Notes: generated by a model not told the origin, from the sequence alone. A stretch of 47,466 nucleotides of DNA from Oscillospiraceae bacterium (GCA_015066245.1 SVOS01000013.1:1-47466), one strand, 5' to 3'. Shown: positions 16,733 through 25,474, numbered from the stretch's first letter. A program made the numbers and translations.

Positions 16733-17104
16733 TCATTTTTGCTTTCTTTTTGTGTCAACAATTTCAAAGCTCATATCAATAAGCATTGTGATATTCTCAA
16801 AATCAACCGTACCGTCCAGAAGGACTGAAATCCAATGCTCTTTGTTCATGTGATAGCCGGGGAATACACCAATGTTGTCAACAACATTATATGCAAAAAT
16901 AGGATCACATTTAAGGTTTATTACATCCGCCTTTTCGTCGGAATTGATGCCGAGCTTTCTCTTTGGCAAAGACCCCAGAAGCACCGCAAACCACTTTTTG
17001 TTGCGGGAATTACGCAAAGCACCGTTTTCAGGAGAGGATTCCCACAGGTACTCAGTCTCAACCCCATAAAAATCCTTTATATATTCAAGTATCGCTGACT
17101 TCAT
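16733..17104 (-). CDS. MmcQ/YjbR family protein
   Basis: A 123-residue protein with the CyaY-like MmcQ/YjbR fold: N-R-K-W-F-A-V-L type strand (here N-K-K-W-F-A-V-L), N-L-K-C-D-P near the middle and P-G-Y-H-M-N-K-E-H-W-I-S-V-L, the most conserved segment. The family is often annotated as DNA-binding, but its role is not established. The gene overlaps the stop of the upstream flavin reductase by four bases (ATGA), so the two are translationally coupled. Confidence 0.9.
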   Translation of the reverse strand: MKSAILEYIKDFYGVETEYLWESSPENGALRNSRNKKWFAVLLGSLPKRKLGINSDEKADVINLKCDPIFAYNVVDNIGVFPGYHMNKEHWISVLLDGTVDFENITMLIDMSFEIVDTKRKQK

Positions 17105-18039
17105 TGTTTCTTATTCTTCTTTTCTTTTTCTTTGGCTCGTTTGTCGTTGATTATCTGCATGTGCTCGGCGGTAATCAGCTCAACTCCGTTTTCTTTTGCC
17201 CAGTCAACGCATCCGCGAAGCACCAAGGGCAGAAACACTCTGGGTACTGCCAGCACAGTCTTCAAGGCATCATCGGTAAACTTGATTTTGTCATCTGCCC
17301 TGTCGGCTGCATAGCGGACAGAATCCAGACTTGCCTCACGCATCTGAAGAAGCTCTGCACGCATTCTGGTCTTTTTATGATACCAGAAATTTTTGCTGTC
17401 TCTGTAGCCGTAATCAACAGGCAACGATGGAAAATCCTTCGCCTTCACGCCATTGATAATAGCATCAGAATACTTCTTTTTCATAAGGATTTTATCAATT
17501 TTAAGGATAAAATGTGCACCAAACTTGCTGGTGATACCGTTAAAGTCATGATAAGGCGGCTCATATCCGTTAAGCTCGCCTGCTTTGTCAGCACTTGCAC
17601 CGTCAAGCTCTCTTACCCATGTGCATTCGATAACCTCAATAGCATCAGTCATCACCATGGGGCGAATTTCTCCTGTTTCTTCCTCAAGCAGACTTTTCTC
17701 AAGTCTGAATTTACATTTTGGCATCTTCTCTTCGGGCTTATCACCGGGCCACGAAAGCTTTACTGCCTCTTTAAAATTTTTGGGGTTGTCGTCGATAAAA
17801 TTAATGGCACATTTGCCGTTTCTGAGGATATTCTGGGCGGTATTCGAAGAATTACGGCAGCACAGAAGCATTGCGTAGTAGTCCTTGCCTGCCACATAAT
17901 AAGGCTGCACCAAAGAATAGGGACCTAAGTTAGTTGTTCCGTCCTCACAAAGTGTGCTGATAATCACTGTTGGCATAGGAAAGAAAAGTGATGTCTGGTA
18001 AAAATTATCCACAATTCTGAGATTTTCAAAGCTGCTCAT
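17101..18039 (-). CDS. Flavin reductase-like protein with C-terminal PCP-reductase-like domain
   Basis: A 312-residue protein of two parts. Residues ~15-200 resemble the split-barrel flavin reductase/FMN-binding family (P-T-V-I-I-S-T near the start, G-P-Y-S-L-V, a C-A-I-N-F-I-D strand). The last ~75 residues (F-T-D-D-A-L-K-T-V-L-A-V-P-R-V-F to W-A-K-E-N-G-V-E-L-I-T) match the small domain found at the end of protochlorophyllide-reductase-like proteins (PCP_red). That domain also occurs in non-photosynthetic bacteria. AAGGAGA precedes the ATG. It is coupled to the MmcQ gene downstream. The reaction and partner are unknown; the domain assignment of the tail is by motif only. Confidence 0.75.
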   Translation of the reverse strand: MSSFENLRIVDNFYQTSLFFPMPTVIISTLCEDGTTNLGPYSLVQPYYVAGKDYYAMLLCCRNSSNTAQNILRNGKCAINFIDDNPKNFKEAVKLSWPGDKPEEKMPKCKFRLEKSLLEEETGEIRPMVMTDAIEVIECTWVRELDGASADKAGELNGYEPPYHDFNGITSKFGAHFILKIDKILMKKKYSDAIINGVKAKDFPSLPVDYGYRDSKNFWYHKKTRMRAELLQMREASLDSVRYAADRADDKIKFTDDALKTVLAVPRVFLPLVLRGCVDWAKENGVELITAEHMQIINDKRAKEKEKKNKKQ

Positions 18040-18079
18040 AAAAACTCTCCTTAAAAATTAATTTTAATTATACAGGTCT

Positions 18080-18108
18080 ATTATACCACCACATTAAACA
18101 ATCCTCAA
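18080..18108 (-). promoter_or_regulatory. Promoter of the flavin reductase-MmcQ unit
   Basis: On the minus strand, -35 TTGAGG (18103-18108), 17-bp spacer, -10 TATAAT (18080-18085). Confidence 0.6.
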
Positions 18109-18120
18109 CCATAAAATAAA

Positions 18121-18158
18121 AAAACCTCTCTGCATAAATGTGAACGCAGAGAGGTTTT
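18121..18158 (-). terminator. Terminator of the ABC exporter operon
   Basis: A perfect 13-bp stem AAAACCTCTCTGC/GCAGAGAGGTTTT (18121-18133 with 18146-18158), with a T run on the minus strand. Confidence 0.85.
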
Positions 18159-18164
18159 CATCAG

Positions 18165-18911
18165 CTATTTATACTCTGAGAATGGTACGAGATTTAGCGT
18201 TACTAATTTTTCTTTATATCCTTCACGGATGTCAGAAAAGTCGCTTAAACCCTTATCAGTTTTTTCAGACTGATTTGAATAAGGCTTACCCAAAGTATTA
18301 TAGTAAACAACTATAGCATTTGCATGGTTCTCGTCAGGCTCGGTGAAGTAGTACTCGTTACACATCAGAGCAGTACCACCCTGAGATACTCTGAAGATAC
18401 CGATATTTGTGTAAGCAGCACCGCCTGAGCCTTCATAAAGGAAAGTGCCGTCGTCAAGAAGCTGATAGCTGTTTCTTGCCCAGCCGTCAATCAACAACCA
18501 AGGCTTATCGTTGGCAATTGTATATACTGCAAAGAGGTCAGGCTCGTCAAACCAAGAGTTTTCGTTGTTACAAACTGCTCCTATTACAAGCTCTTTGACA
18601 CCGTCGCCTGTAATATCCTCGATACTGTAGCCCACAACCTCAAAGGCAATATCGTTGTCAAGACCTGCAATGGCTTCTATGATGCCTGTCTGGCCTTCCT
18701 GAGCCGATGTAATATTTGATTTTGAATCAATCAGACTATAGGTGTTTTCCAGAATTTCTGAGTATACTGCGTCGTAGTCTACCTCATCTGCAGGTGCAGT
18801 TGTAACCTCCGCTGATGCGCTGTTATCTTTTTGGGGGTCTGCGTTTTCACAACCGCAGAACAGTACAGAAAACATAAGCATAGCCAAAGCTAAAGATAGA
18901 AATTTCTTCAT
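18165..18911 (-). CDS. Hypothetical lipoprotein downstream of ABC exporter
   Basis: A 248-residue exported protein. M-K-K-F plus a hydrophobic stretch leads to L-F-C-G-C, with Cys21 the likely lipidated residue. An Asp/Ala/Thr-rich linker and a mature domain follow. The mature domain holds D-I-T-G-D-G-V-K-E-L-V-I-G, resembling the calcium-binding loops of FG-GAP-like surface proteins, and G-G-A-A-Y-T-N-I-G-I-F. I do not recognise a named family. It starts 12 bp after the second ABC gene and precedes the operon terminator, so it is probably cotranscribed with the exporter. A link in function is only suggested by position. Confidence 0.75.
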   Translation of the reverse strand: MKKFLSLALAMLMFSVLFCGCENADPQKDNSASAEVTTAPADEVDYDAVYSEILENTYSLIDSKSNITSAQEGQTGIIEAIAGLDNDIAFEVVGYSIEDITGDGVKELVIGAVCNNENSWFDEPDLFAVYTIANDKPWLLIDGWARNSYQLLDDGTFLYEGSGGAAYTNIGIFRVSQGGTALMCNEYYFTEPDENHANAIVVYYNTLGKPYSNQSEKTDKGLSDFSDIREGYKEKLVTLNLVPFSEYK

Positions 18912-18923
18912 TGATAATTCTCC

Positions 18924-20837
18924 TTACTCAAGTTCAAAAGCACCTGTATACAGTTTATAATACTGACCCTTCTTTGTAATAAGGTCGTCGTGGCTGCCTC
19001 GCTCAATTATTCTTCCCTTGTCAAGCACCATTATGACATCGCTGTTTTTAACCGTTGACAGTCTGTGGGCAATTACAAAAACAGTTCTGCCCTTCATAAG
19101 TGCATCCATACCCCTCTGCACCAAAGACTCGGTACGGGTATCAATGGACGATGTAGCCTCGTCAAGAATCATTACAGGGGGGTCGGCAATAGCTGCACGG
19201 GCAATGGAAATAAGCTGACGCTGTCCCTGAGAAAGGTTGGCACCATTGCCTGTAAGCTCGGTGTCATAGCCTTTTGGCAGACGTGTAATAAAATCATGAG
19301 CATTGGCAAGCTTTGCAGCAGCAACAATTTCTTCTTCTGTGGCATCCAGCTTTCCGTAGCGGATATTGTCCGCAACCGTTCCTGTAAAGAGGTTTGTTTC
19401 CTGCAGAACTATACCCAGCGAACGCCTTAAGTCGTATTTCTTGATTTTATTAAGATTGATTCCGTCATAACGGATTTTTCCGTCTTCTATGTCATAAAAA
19501 CGATTGATGAGGTTTGTTATGGTGGTTTTGCCTGCACCTGTCGCACCTACAAAAGCAACCTTCTGACCAGGCTCTGCATAAAGAGAAATATCCTGAAGCA
19601 CTGTTTTGCCCTCAACATAGGCAAAGTCCACCTCAGAAAGCACTACCTCACCCTTAAGCTCGTGATATGTAAGTGTTCCGTCCTGATGAGGATGCTTCCA
19701 CGCCCAGAGGCCTGTGTGCTCTTTGCACTCTGTAATCTCGCCGTTTTCATACTTTGCATTAACAAGAGTAACATAGCCGTTGTCTGCTTCGCTTTCTTCG
19801 TCAAGCAAGTCGAAAATACGCTTTGCGCCTGCAAGAGCCATAACAATTGAGCCTGCCTGCTGAGAAACCTGATTAATAGGCATCGAAAAGCTTCTTGAGC
19901 TTATGAGGAAGGTCGCAATTACGCCCAGTGTAAGTCCGGGATCAAAGCCTGAAATTGCAAGAATACCGCCAAACACCGCAATACATACATACTGAAGATG
20001 GCCCAAATTTCCGTTTATGGGGCCTAAGATATTTACAAACTTGTTAGCCTTGTAGGAGGTTTCTCCCAGCTGGTCATTAAGCTTGTCAAAATCATCTTTG
20101 GCGTGAGTTTCGCGGTTAAATACCTTGACTACCTTCTGACCGTTTATCATTTCTTCGATAAAGCCGTTTTCTTTGCCCAGGGCTTTCTGCTGCTCAACAA
20201 AATACTTGCCGCTTTTGCCTGCGACTTTGCCTGATACAAAAACAGTAAAGGCAACAAAAAGCAGAACAAAAAGTGTAAGCCATACATTGGTAGCAAACAT
20301 CATAACAAGATACACAACAATAGTAATGACAGAGCTCATAAGCTGAGGAATACTCTGAGAAATCATCTGTCTTAATGTATCAATATCATTGGTGTAGTAG
20401 CTCATTACATCGCCGTGGGTATGAGTATCAAAATACTTAACCGGCAGAGTCTGCATGTGTCTGAACATATTGTCACGGATGTTTTTCATTACACCCTGGG
20501 ATATACGCACCATAAGCAGATGCTGAGCCAGTGTCGACAAGATACCGGCAAGGAAAATACCTGCCATAACTATTATGGCGATAATAAGATTTGAGTAATC
20601 GGGAACCGACATTTTAAGCAAAGGAGAGATGTACTCGTCTATTAAGCTGCCGATAAACAATGCACTTGCCGCGCTGACAACAGAATTGACCAGTATGCAG
20701 ACAAAAACCATTATAAAGCTGAATTTATAGGGCTTTGTAATCAGACTCATAAGCCTTTTTAACGTTTTGCCCTGGTTTTTATCCATCGCAAGCTTTTTGC
20801 CCATAACTGCGGGGTCATACTTTTTAGGACCTGCCAT
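18924..20837 (-). CDS. ABC exporter half-transporter, permease and ATPase fused (second subunit)
   Basis: A 637-residue half-transporter: six predicted helices (residues ~35-330), a linker of about 55 residues with an N-G-E-I-T-E-C segment, and a C-terminal ATPase. Walker A is G-A-T-G-A-G-K-T-T, the signature is L-S-Q-G-Q-R-Q-L, and Walker B ends L-D-E-A-T-S-S with the catalytic Glu present. The longer linker before the ATPase is common in clostridial exporters of this type. The ATG shares one base with the stop of the upstream ABC gene (TAATG), which fits a heterodimer made in equal amounts. The substrate is unknown: multidrug, peptide or lipid export are all possible. Confidence 0.93.
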   Translation of the reverse strand: MAGPKKYDPAVMGKKLAMDKNQGKTLKRLMSLITKPYKFSFIMVFVCILVNSVVSAASALFIGSLIDEYISPLLKMSVPDYSNLIIAIIVMAGIFLAGILSTLAQHLLMVRISQGVMKNIRDNMFRHMQTLPVKYFDTHTHGDVMSYYTNDIDTLRQMISQSIPQLMSSVITIVVYLVMMFATNVWLTLFVLLFVAFTVFVSGKVAGKSGKYFVEQQKALGKENGFIEEMINGQKVVKVFNRETHAKDDFDKLNDQLGETSYKANKFVNILGPINGNLGHLQYVCIAVFGGILAISGFDPGLTLGVIATFLISSRSFSMPINQVSQQAGSIVMALAGAKRIFDLLDEESEADNGYVTLVNAKYENGEITECKEHTGLWAWKHPHQDGTLTYHELKGEVVLSEVDFAYVEGKTVLQDISLYAEPGQKVAFVGATGAGKTTITNLINRFYDIEDGKIRYDGINLNKIKKYDLRRSLGIVLQETNLFTGTVADNIRYGKLDATEEEIVAAAKLANAHDFITRLPKGYDTELTGNGANLSQGQRQLISIARAAIADPPVMILDEATSSIDTRTESLVQRGMDALMKGRTVFVIAHRLSTVKNSDVIMVLDKGRIIERGSHDDLITKKGQYYKLYTGAFELE

Positions 20838-22597
20838 TATTCTTTTCCTCCCTTCACCTGAGAGGAATAAACCTCTTTGTAAATATCGCTTGACTCCAAA
20901 AGCTCTGCGTGATTGCCCACAGCAGTAACCTTGCCACCATCAAGCACAATAATTTTGTCAGCATGCTCCACAGACGAAATACGCTGAGCAATAATAATCT
21001 TGGTTGTGCTGGGAAGATACTCCTTCATAGCATTTCTTATGAGGGCATCTGTCTCTGTATCAACGGCACTTGTGGAGTCATCAAGAATAAGAATTTTAGG
21101 ATTCTTAAGCAGTGCTCTTGCTATACAAAGTCTCTGTTTCTGACCGCCTGATACATTAGTACCGCCCTGCTCGATAAAGGTGTCGAGGCCCTCGGGCATC
21201 TTCGACACAAAATCATAGGCACAGCTCAGCTTTAATACATGATTGATTTCCTCGTCTGTGGCTTTTTCATTGCCCCACTGAAGATTCTCTCTTACAGTAC
21301 CTGAGAAAAGCACGTTTTTCTGAAGCACCATGGCAACCGCATCTCTCAATGCCTTTACACTATAATCCTTAACATTCTTCCCGCCTACAAAAACCTCGCC
21401 TGAGGTTGCATCATAAAGTCTGGGAATAAGCTGAACAAGAGTTGACTTGGAGCTTCCTGTTGAGCCGATAATACCAACTGTCTCGCCTGATTTAATCTCA
21501 AGGTCAACGTCAGTAAGACAAAGCTTATTAATATCCTTTGAGTAGCTGAAATTAACGTCCTTGAAAATAATCGAGCCGTCAGCAATATCCTCTGCAGGAT
21601 TTTCGGGGTCGCAGATATCGCTTTCTTCGTCAAGCACCTCTACAATTCTGGTTGCGCTGGCACGGGACATAACAATCATCATAAACACCATGGAAAGCAT
21701 CATAAAGTTCATGAGAATCTGCATTGCGTATGTAAACATACTGGTAAGCTCGCCAGTACTGAGCTCAAGCTCTGCTGAGGATACCACAATATTGGCACCA
21801 AACCAGGAAAGCAACAACATTGCTCCGTAAATACAAATCTGCATCAAGGGCATATTAAAAGCGATGATTTTTTCCGCCTTCGTTGCCAGCTTATATGTAG
21901 CGTCGCTTACCTCGCGGAATTTTTCGTTCTCTTTATCTTCACGAACAAAGCTTTTAACTACTCTGATACCTCGTAAATTCTCCTGAACCACTCTGTTAAG
22001 CTTATCATAGGTTTTGAGCATAAGAGAAAACAGCGGATGAGCAAATTTCATAATAAGCAAAAGGCCTATAGCAAGCACAGGAAGCACCGCAATAAATACA
22101 AATGCCAGCTTGGGGCTTATAATAAATGCCATAATCAGGGAGAATATGAGCATCAGCGGGCTTCGGATTGCAATACGGATAATCATCTGATATGCATTCT
22201 GAACGTTTGTAACGTCTGTTGTCAAACGGGTTACAAGGCTGGATGCTGAGAATTTATCAATATTTGCAAAAGAAAAATTCTGAATGCGATAGAACATATC
22301 GTGTCTCAGATTTCTGGCAAAGCCCGTACTTGCTTTTGCCGCAAAAAAACCTGCAAGTATACCGCAGGTAATGGATATCAGAACCAGCGCCACAAGCCAC
22401 AATCCGATATTGATAAGATTATTTATATTGCCTACTACAACACCTTCTGCGTTGCGATAATTCAAGCCTTCGTCAAGAAGCTTTGCCATAACCATAGGGA
22501 TAATAACTTCCATGGTTACTTCGCCGGCAATAAACAAAGGCGACAACACAGAGGCGAGTTTGAATTCTCTGATACTTTTAGCAAGCTTTTTTATCAA
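20837..22597 (-). CDS. ABC exporter half-transporter, permease and ATPase fused (first subunit, degenerate ATP site)
   Basis: A 586-residue half-transporter. I start at TTG 22597 because GGAGGT lies seven bases upstream; the longer frame to 22624 would start within the Shine-Dalgarno region. Six predicted helices come first, then the ATPase. Walker A reads G-S-T-G-S-S-K-S-T, with Ser where Gly is usual. The signature is V-S-G-G-Q-K-Q-R, and Walker B ends L-D-D-S-T-S, with Asp in place of the catalytic Glu. That pattern marks the degenerate site of asymmetric heterodimers such as TM287/288 or LmrCD. Its partner gene overlaps its stop codon by one base. Confidence 0.92.
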   Translation of the reverse strand: MIKKLAKSIREFKLASVLSPLFIAGEVTMEVIIPMVMAKLLDEGLNYRNAEGVVVGNINNLINIGLWLVALVLISITCGILAGFFAAKASTGFARNLRHDMFYRIQNFSFANIDKFSASSLVTRLTTDVTNVQNAYQMIIRIAIRSPLMLIFSLIMAFIISPKLAFVFIAVLPVLAIGLLLIMKFAHPLFSLMLKTYDKLNRVVQENLRGIRVVKSFVREDKENEKFREVSDATYKLATKAEKIIAFNMPLMQICIYGAMLLLSWFGANIVVSSAELELSTGELTSMFTYAMQILMNFMMLSMVFMMIVMSRASATRIVEVLDEESDICDPENPAEDIADGSIIFKDVNFSYSKDINKLCLTDVDLEIKSGETVGIIGSTGSSKSTLVQLIPRLYDATSGEVFVGGKNVKDYSVKALRDAVAMVLQKNVLFSGTVRENLQWGNEKATDEEINHVLKLSCAYDFVSKMPEGLDTFIEQGGTNVSGGQKQRLCIARALLKNPKILILDDSTSAVDTETDALIRNAMKEYLPSTTKIIIAQRISSVEHADKIIVLDGGKVTAVGNHAELLESSDIYKEVYSSQVKGGKE

Positions 22598-22629
22598 AGT
22601 CTCCACCTCCAAAAATAATACCAATATAT

Positions 22630-22658
22630 ATTATCCTACTTTTAATCGCAATAATCAA
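22630..22658 (-). promoter_or_regulatory. Promoter of the ABC exporter operon
   Basis: On the minus strand, -35 TTGATT (22653-22658), 17-bp spacer, -10 GATAAT (22630-22635). Confidence 0.5.
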
Positions 22659-22730
22659 GAAAACTTTGAAGATTTCAGAATTCTAACAGATATTATTTAC
22701 ATTATGTTAAAAAAATCCTTCAAAATAACA

Positions 22731-22756
22731 AGGACCCTTGCAAAAGCAAGAGTCCT
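22731..22756 (-). terminator. Terminator of the feo operon
   Basis: An 11-bp stem with one mismatch (AGGACCCTTGC at 22731-22741 with GCAAGAGTCCT at 22746-22756), 4-nt loop and a T-rich tail on the minus strand. Confidence 0.65.
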
Positions 22757-22761
22757 CAAAT

Positions 22762-22917
22762 TTATTTTGCTTTGTGGCAGGCATCCTTCATTGCACAGCC
22801 ATTACAGCCGCAGGAGCAAGAGGACTTGCCTTTTTTCTTGTTTATAATTCCTACAACCACTACTGCAACAAATATTGCAGCAATAATTCCAAGAACCAAC
22901 CATGTCTGCCAATTCAT
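22762..22917 (-). CDS. FeoB-associated Cys-rich membrane protein
   Basis: A 51-residue protein. The first ~25 residues form one transmembrane helix (W-L-V-L-G-I-I then a run of V/A/I). A basic patch K-K-K-G-K and a Cys-rich tail S-C-S-C-G-C-N-G-C-A-M-K-D-A-C-H follow, with five Cys. This is the layout of the small proteins encoded next to feoB in many Firmicutes. GGAGGTTATCCT precedes the ATG and the gene starts 21 bp after the feoB stop. It is presumed to act at the membrane with FeoB, perhaps like FeoC, but the mechanism is not known. Confidence 0.88.
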   Translation of the reverse strand: MNWQTWLVLGIIAAIFVAVVVVGIINKKKGKSSCSCGCNGCAMKDACHKAK

Positions 22918-22938
22918 AGGATAACCTCCTGACTATAA

Positions 22939-25128
22939 TTATTGACTAAGCTTTTTGCTCGCGTATTTGTTGGGGCGAGCAACCATAAACACAAGAAAAC
23001 CAAGGGCAATTACTGCAAATATAAGTCCGACAACATTTACATTTCCTGTAAAGAGAAGTCCGAACTGATATATAATCAGAGAAATCATATATGCAAACAC
23101 ACAGAGATAACCGATTGCAAAAGCAGTCCACTTCCAGTTGTTCATTTCTCGTCTGATTGCACCCATGGCCGCAAAGCAAGGAGCACACAAAAGATTGAAA
23201 GCAAGGAAGCTGAAACCTGCAAGTGAAGAACCACCGAAAATCGCCTCGGCAACTCCTGTTCCTTCGCCACCCATAGCCGCAAGCTCTTCAAGCACGCTTA
23301 CAACTTCTTCTTTAGCCATAAGTCCCATTACTGTGGCTACGGCAGACTGCCAGTTGCCAAAACCGAGAGGAATGAAAATCCAGGAAATAGCTGAACCGAT
23401 TGACTGAAGTATAGAGGCACCGCCTGTTTCCTCAGTAATAAAGTGGAAACCGCCCTCAAAGCTTAATTTGTTAAGCACCCAGATAATAACGGACGCCGCA
23501 AAAATAACAGTACCTGCACGCTTTATGAAGGACCAGCCTCTTTCCCAGGTTGCTCTGAGGAAGTTCTTGGGAACAGGGGCATGATACGAGGGAAGCTCCA
23601 TAACAAAGGGAGCAGGGTCACCTGCAAAAGCCTTGAGCTTTTTGAGGATAATTCCTGAAACCACAACTGCACAAACGCCCATAAAATAAGCCGCTGTTGC
23701 TACCCATGCAGAACCGCCAAAAAGTGCACTTGCAATAAGACCAACTACAGGCATCTTAGCACCGCAGGGAATAAAGCTTGTGGTCATAACTGTGATTTTT
23801 CTGTCTCTATCGCTTTCTATGGTACGGCTTGCCATAATACCGGGAACGCTGCAACCTGTACCAACAAGCATAGGGATAAAGGACTTACCCGAAAGACCGA
23901 ACTTTCTGAAGAGCTTATCCATAATAAAGGCAACTCGAGCCATATATCCGCAATCCTCAAGCAGAGATAACATAAGGAACAGAATAAGCATCTGAGGCAC
24001 AAAGCCCAAGATTGCTCCTACACCTGCAACAATACCCTCCATAATAAGGCTATAGAGCCAGGGAGCTATTATGGGGTTGCCTGCAGCATCAAGAAGGAAT
24101 GAATCCAGAAGCTCAGGCACACTTACCCAACTGCTCATAAATGCGGGCATCTCGCCAGCAGCCGCAAGCTCTTTGAATGAGCCGAAAAGTCCGTCATTCA
24201 TAAAAGTAACTGTCCAGTTACCGACTGTACCGATGGATATCATATACACCAAAAGCATTGCCGCAATGAAAATCGGAAGTGCTAAAATTCTGTTGGTTAC
24301 AATTCTATCGATTTTATCTGTAACTGTAAGTCTGCCGATGCTCTTTTTCTTGTAACAACCCTTTAAGATTTTGTCTATGTAAAGATAACGCTCGTTGATA
24401 ATGATTGCTTCTGAATCATCATCAAGCTCTTCTTCAACAGCCTTGATGTCATTTTCCATGTGGCTTGTAATTCTTTCGTCAAGCTTAAGCTTACAACGAA
24501 CATGGCGGTCTCTCTCAAATAGCTTTACCGCATACCATCTCTGCTGTTCTTCAGGCATACTGTGGATGGCAGCTTCCTCAATATGAGCGATTGCATGCTC
24601 TACAGTACCCGAAAAAATATGCTGAAGCATGGGCTTTCTTCTTTTGGCGGCTTCGATAGCAAGCTCTGCAGCCTCCTCGATACCATCATTTTTGAGAGCC
24701 GAAATCTCAATCACGGGACACTTGAGCCTTTTGCCGAGAAGCTCTGTGTCAATTTTATCTCCCAGCTTTCTTACAACATCCATCATATTAATGGCAATCA
24801 CAACGGGTATGCCGATTTCCATAAGCTGGGTTGTAAGATACAGGTTTCGCTCTAAATTTGTACCATCTACGATATTAAGTATCGCATCGGGTCTTTCCTC
24901 TATCAGATAGTTTCTTGCAACAACTTCTTCCAGAGTATAAGGAGATAATGAGTATATACCGGGAAGGTCAGTTACAATTACATCCTCATACTTCTTAAGC
25001 TTGCCTTCTTTTTTCTCTACCGTAACACCCGGCCAGTTACCAACATACTGGTTGGCACCTGTCAGGGTATTGAACAATGTGGTTTTGCCCGAATTCGGGT
25101 TGCCTGCAAGGGCTATTCGAATCTGCAT
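22939..25128 (-). CDS. feoB: Ferrous iron transport protein B
   Basis: A 729-residue Fe(II) transporter. The N-terminal GTPase shows G1 G-N-P-N-S-G-K-T-T (9-17), G3 D-L-P-G (54-57) and G4 N-M-M-D (residues ~114-117). A helical linker domain and a polytopic membrane part with two gate regions follow. The first gate has G-C-S-V-P-G-I-M-A-S-R-T, with the conserved Cys thought to touch iron. Length is normal. A GAGAGGAAATAT ribosome binding site precedes the ATG. It lies 74 bp after feoA, with a palindrome and a small hairpin in between that may tune feoB separately. Confidence 0.96.
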   Translation of the reverse strand: MQIRIALAGNPNSGKTTLFNTLTGANQYVGNWPGVTVEKKEGKLKKYEDVIVTDLPGIYSLSPYTLEEVVARNYLIEERPDAILNIVDGTNLERNLYLTTQLMEIGIPVVIAINMMDVVRKLGDKIDTELLGKRLKCPVIEISALKNDGIEEAAELAIEAAKRRKPMLQHIFSGTVEHAIAHIEEAAIHSMPEEQQRWYAVKLFERDRHVRCKLKLDERITSHMENDIKAVEEELDDDSEAIIINERYLYIDKILKGCYKKKSIGRLTVTDKIDRIVTNRILALPIFIAAMLLVYMISIGTVGNWTVTFMNDGLFGSFKELAAAGEMPAFMSSWVSVPELLDSFLLDAAGNPIIAPWLYSLIMEGIVAGVGAILGFVPQMLILFLMLSLLEDCGYMARVAFIMDKLFRKFGLSGKSFIPMLVGTGCSVPGIMASRTIESDRDRKITVMTTSFIPCGAKMPVVGLIASALFGGSAWVATAAYFMGVCAVVVSGIILKKLKAFAGDPAPFVMELPSYHAPVPKNFLRATWERGWSFIKRAGTVIFAASVIIWVLNKLSFEGGFHFITEETGGASILQSIGSAISWIFIPLGFGNWQSAVATVMGLMAKEEVVSVLEELAAMGGEGTGVAEAIFGGSSLAGFSFLAFNLLCAPCFAAMGAIRREMNNWKWTAFAIGYLCVFAYMISLIIYQFGLLFTGNVNVVGLIFAVIALGFLVFMVARPNKYASKKLSQ

Positions 25129-25146
25129 ATATTTCCTCTCTTTCAG

Positions 25147-25162
25147 ATTAGCTTTTGCTAAC
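25147..25162 (-). promoter_or_regulatory. DtxR-type palindrome between feoA and feoB
   Basis: ATTAGC-N4-GCTAAC, the same half-sites and spacing as the perfect palindrome upstream of feoA (one mismatch). It lies just before the feoB start. Confidence 0.5.
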
Positions 25163-25178
25163 CCAATTATTTAGGTAA

Positions 25179-25197
25179 AAGGGACCTTCGTCCCCTT
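25179..25197 (-). terminator. Possible attenuator hairpin between feoA and feoB
   Basis: On the minus strand, AAGGGGAC pairs with G-TCCCTT across a short loop and is followed by TTTTACC. It could lower feoB relative to feoA transcription or protect the upstream message. Confidence 0.4.
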
Positions 25198-25202
25198 ATT
25201 AA

Positions 25203-25424
25203 TCACTCTACCTCTATCATTTCGGCATCTGCCTTACGCAAAGACAGTGCATATCCTCTCAGATTAAGCTCTATAGGGTCACCTAATGGTGCAACCTTGC
25301 GGATGTAAACCTCTACGCCTTTTGTAATGCCCATATCCATAATTCTACGTCTCACAGGGCCTTCGCCGTGTACCTTTATTACATTTGCTTTGTGACCGAT
25401 TTTAACATCTTTTAAAGTTTTCAT
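25203..25424 (-). CDS. feoA: Ferrous iron transport protein A
   Basis: A 73-residue SH3-like protein. It starts M-K-T-L-K-D-V-K-I-G and shows the FeoA core E-G-P-V-R-R-R-I-M-D-M-G-I-T-K-G, then P-L-G-D-P-I-E and the end strand Y-A-L-S-L-R-K. FeoA is a cytoplasmic partner of FeoB. I start at ATG 25424, eight bases after GGGAG; an in-frame ATG five codons upstream lies inside or next to the ribosome binding site. First gene of the feo operon. Confidence 0.93.
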   Translation of the reverse strand: MKTLKDVKIGHKANVIKVHGEGPVRRRIMDMGITKGVEVYIRKVAPLGDPIELNLRGYALSLRKADAEMIEVE

Positions 25425-25436
25425 ATACATTTCTCC

Positions 25437-25462
25437 CATCGGTTAGCATCGGGTAACCGATG
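25437..25462 (-). promoter_or_regulatory. Inverted repeat in the feoA leader, next to the ribosome binding site
   Basis: CATCGGTTA pairs with TAACCGATG (9 bp, 8-nt spacer). On the message an alternative inner stem CATCGG/CCGATG is also possible. The right arm directly touches the GGGAG of feoA. It could be a diverged regulator site or an RNA switch for translation. Confidence 0.45.
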
Positions 25463-25474
25463 CTTTTAAAAACA

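Noticed and set aside
16963..17928. A 321-codon open frame on the plus strand
   Set aside because: It lies opposite the flavin reductase and MmcQ genes, has low-complexity composition and no start signals.
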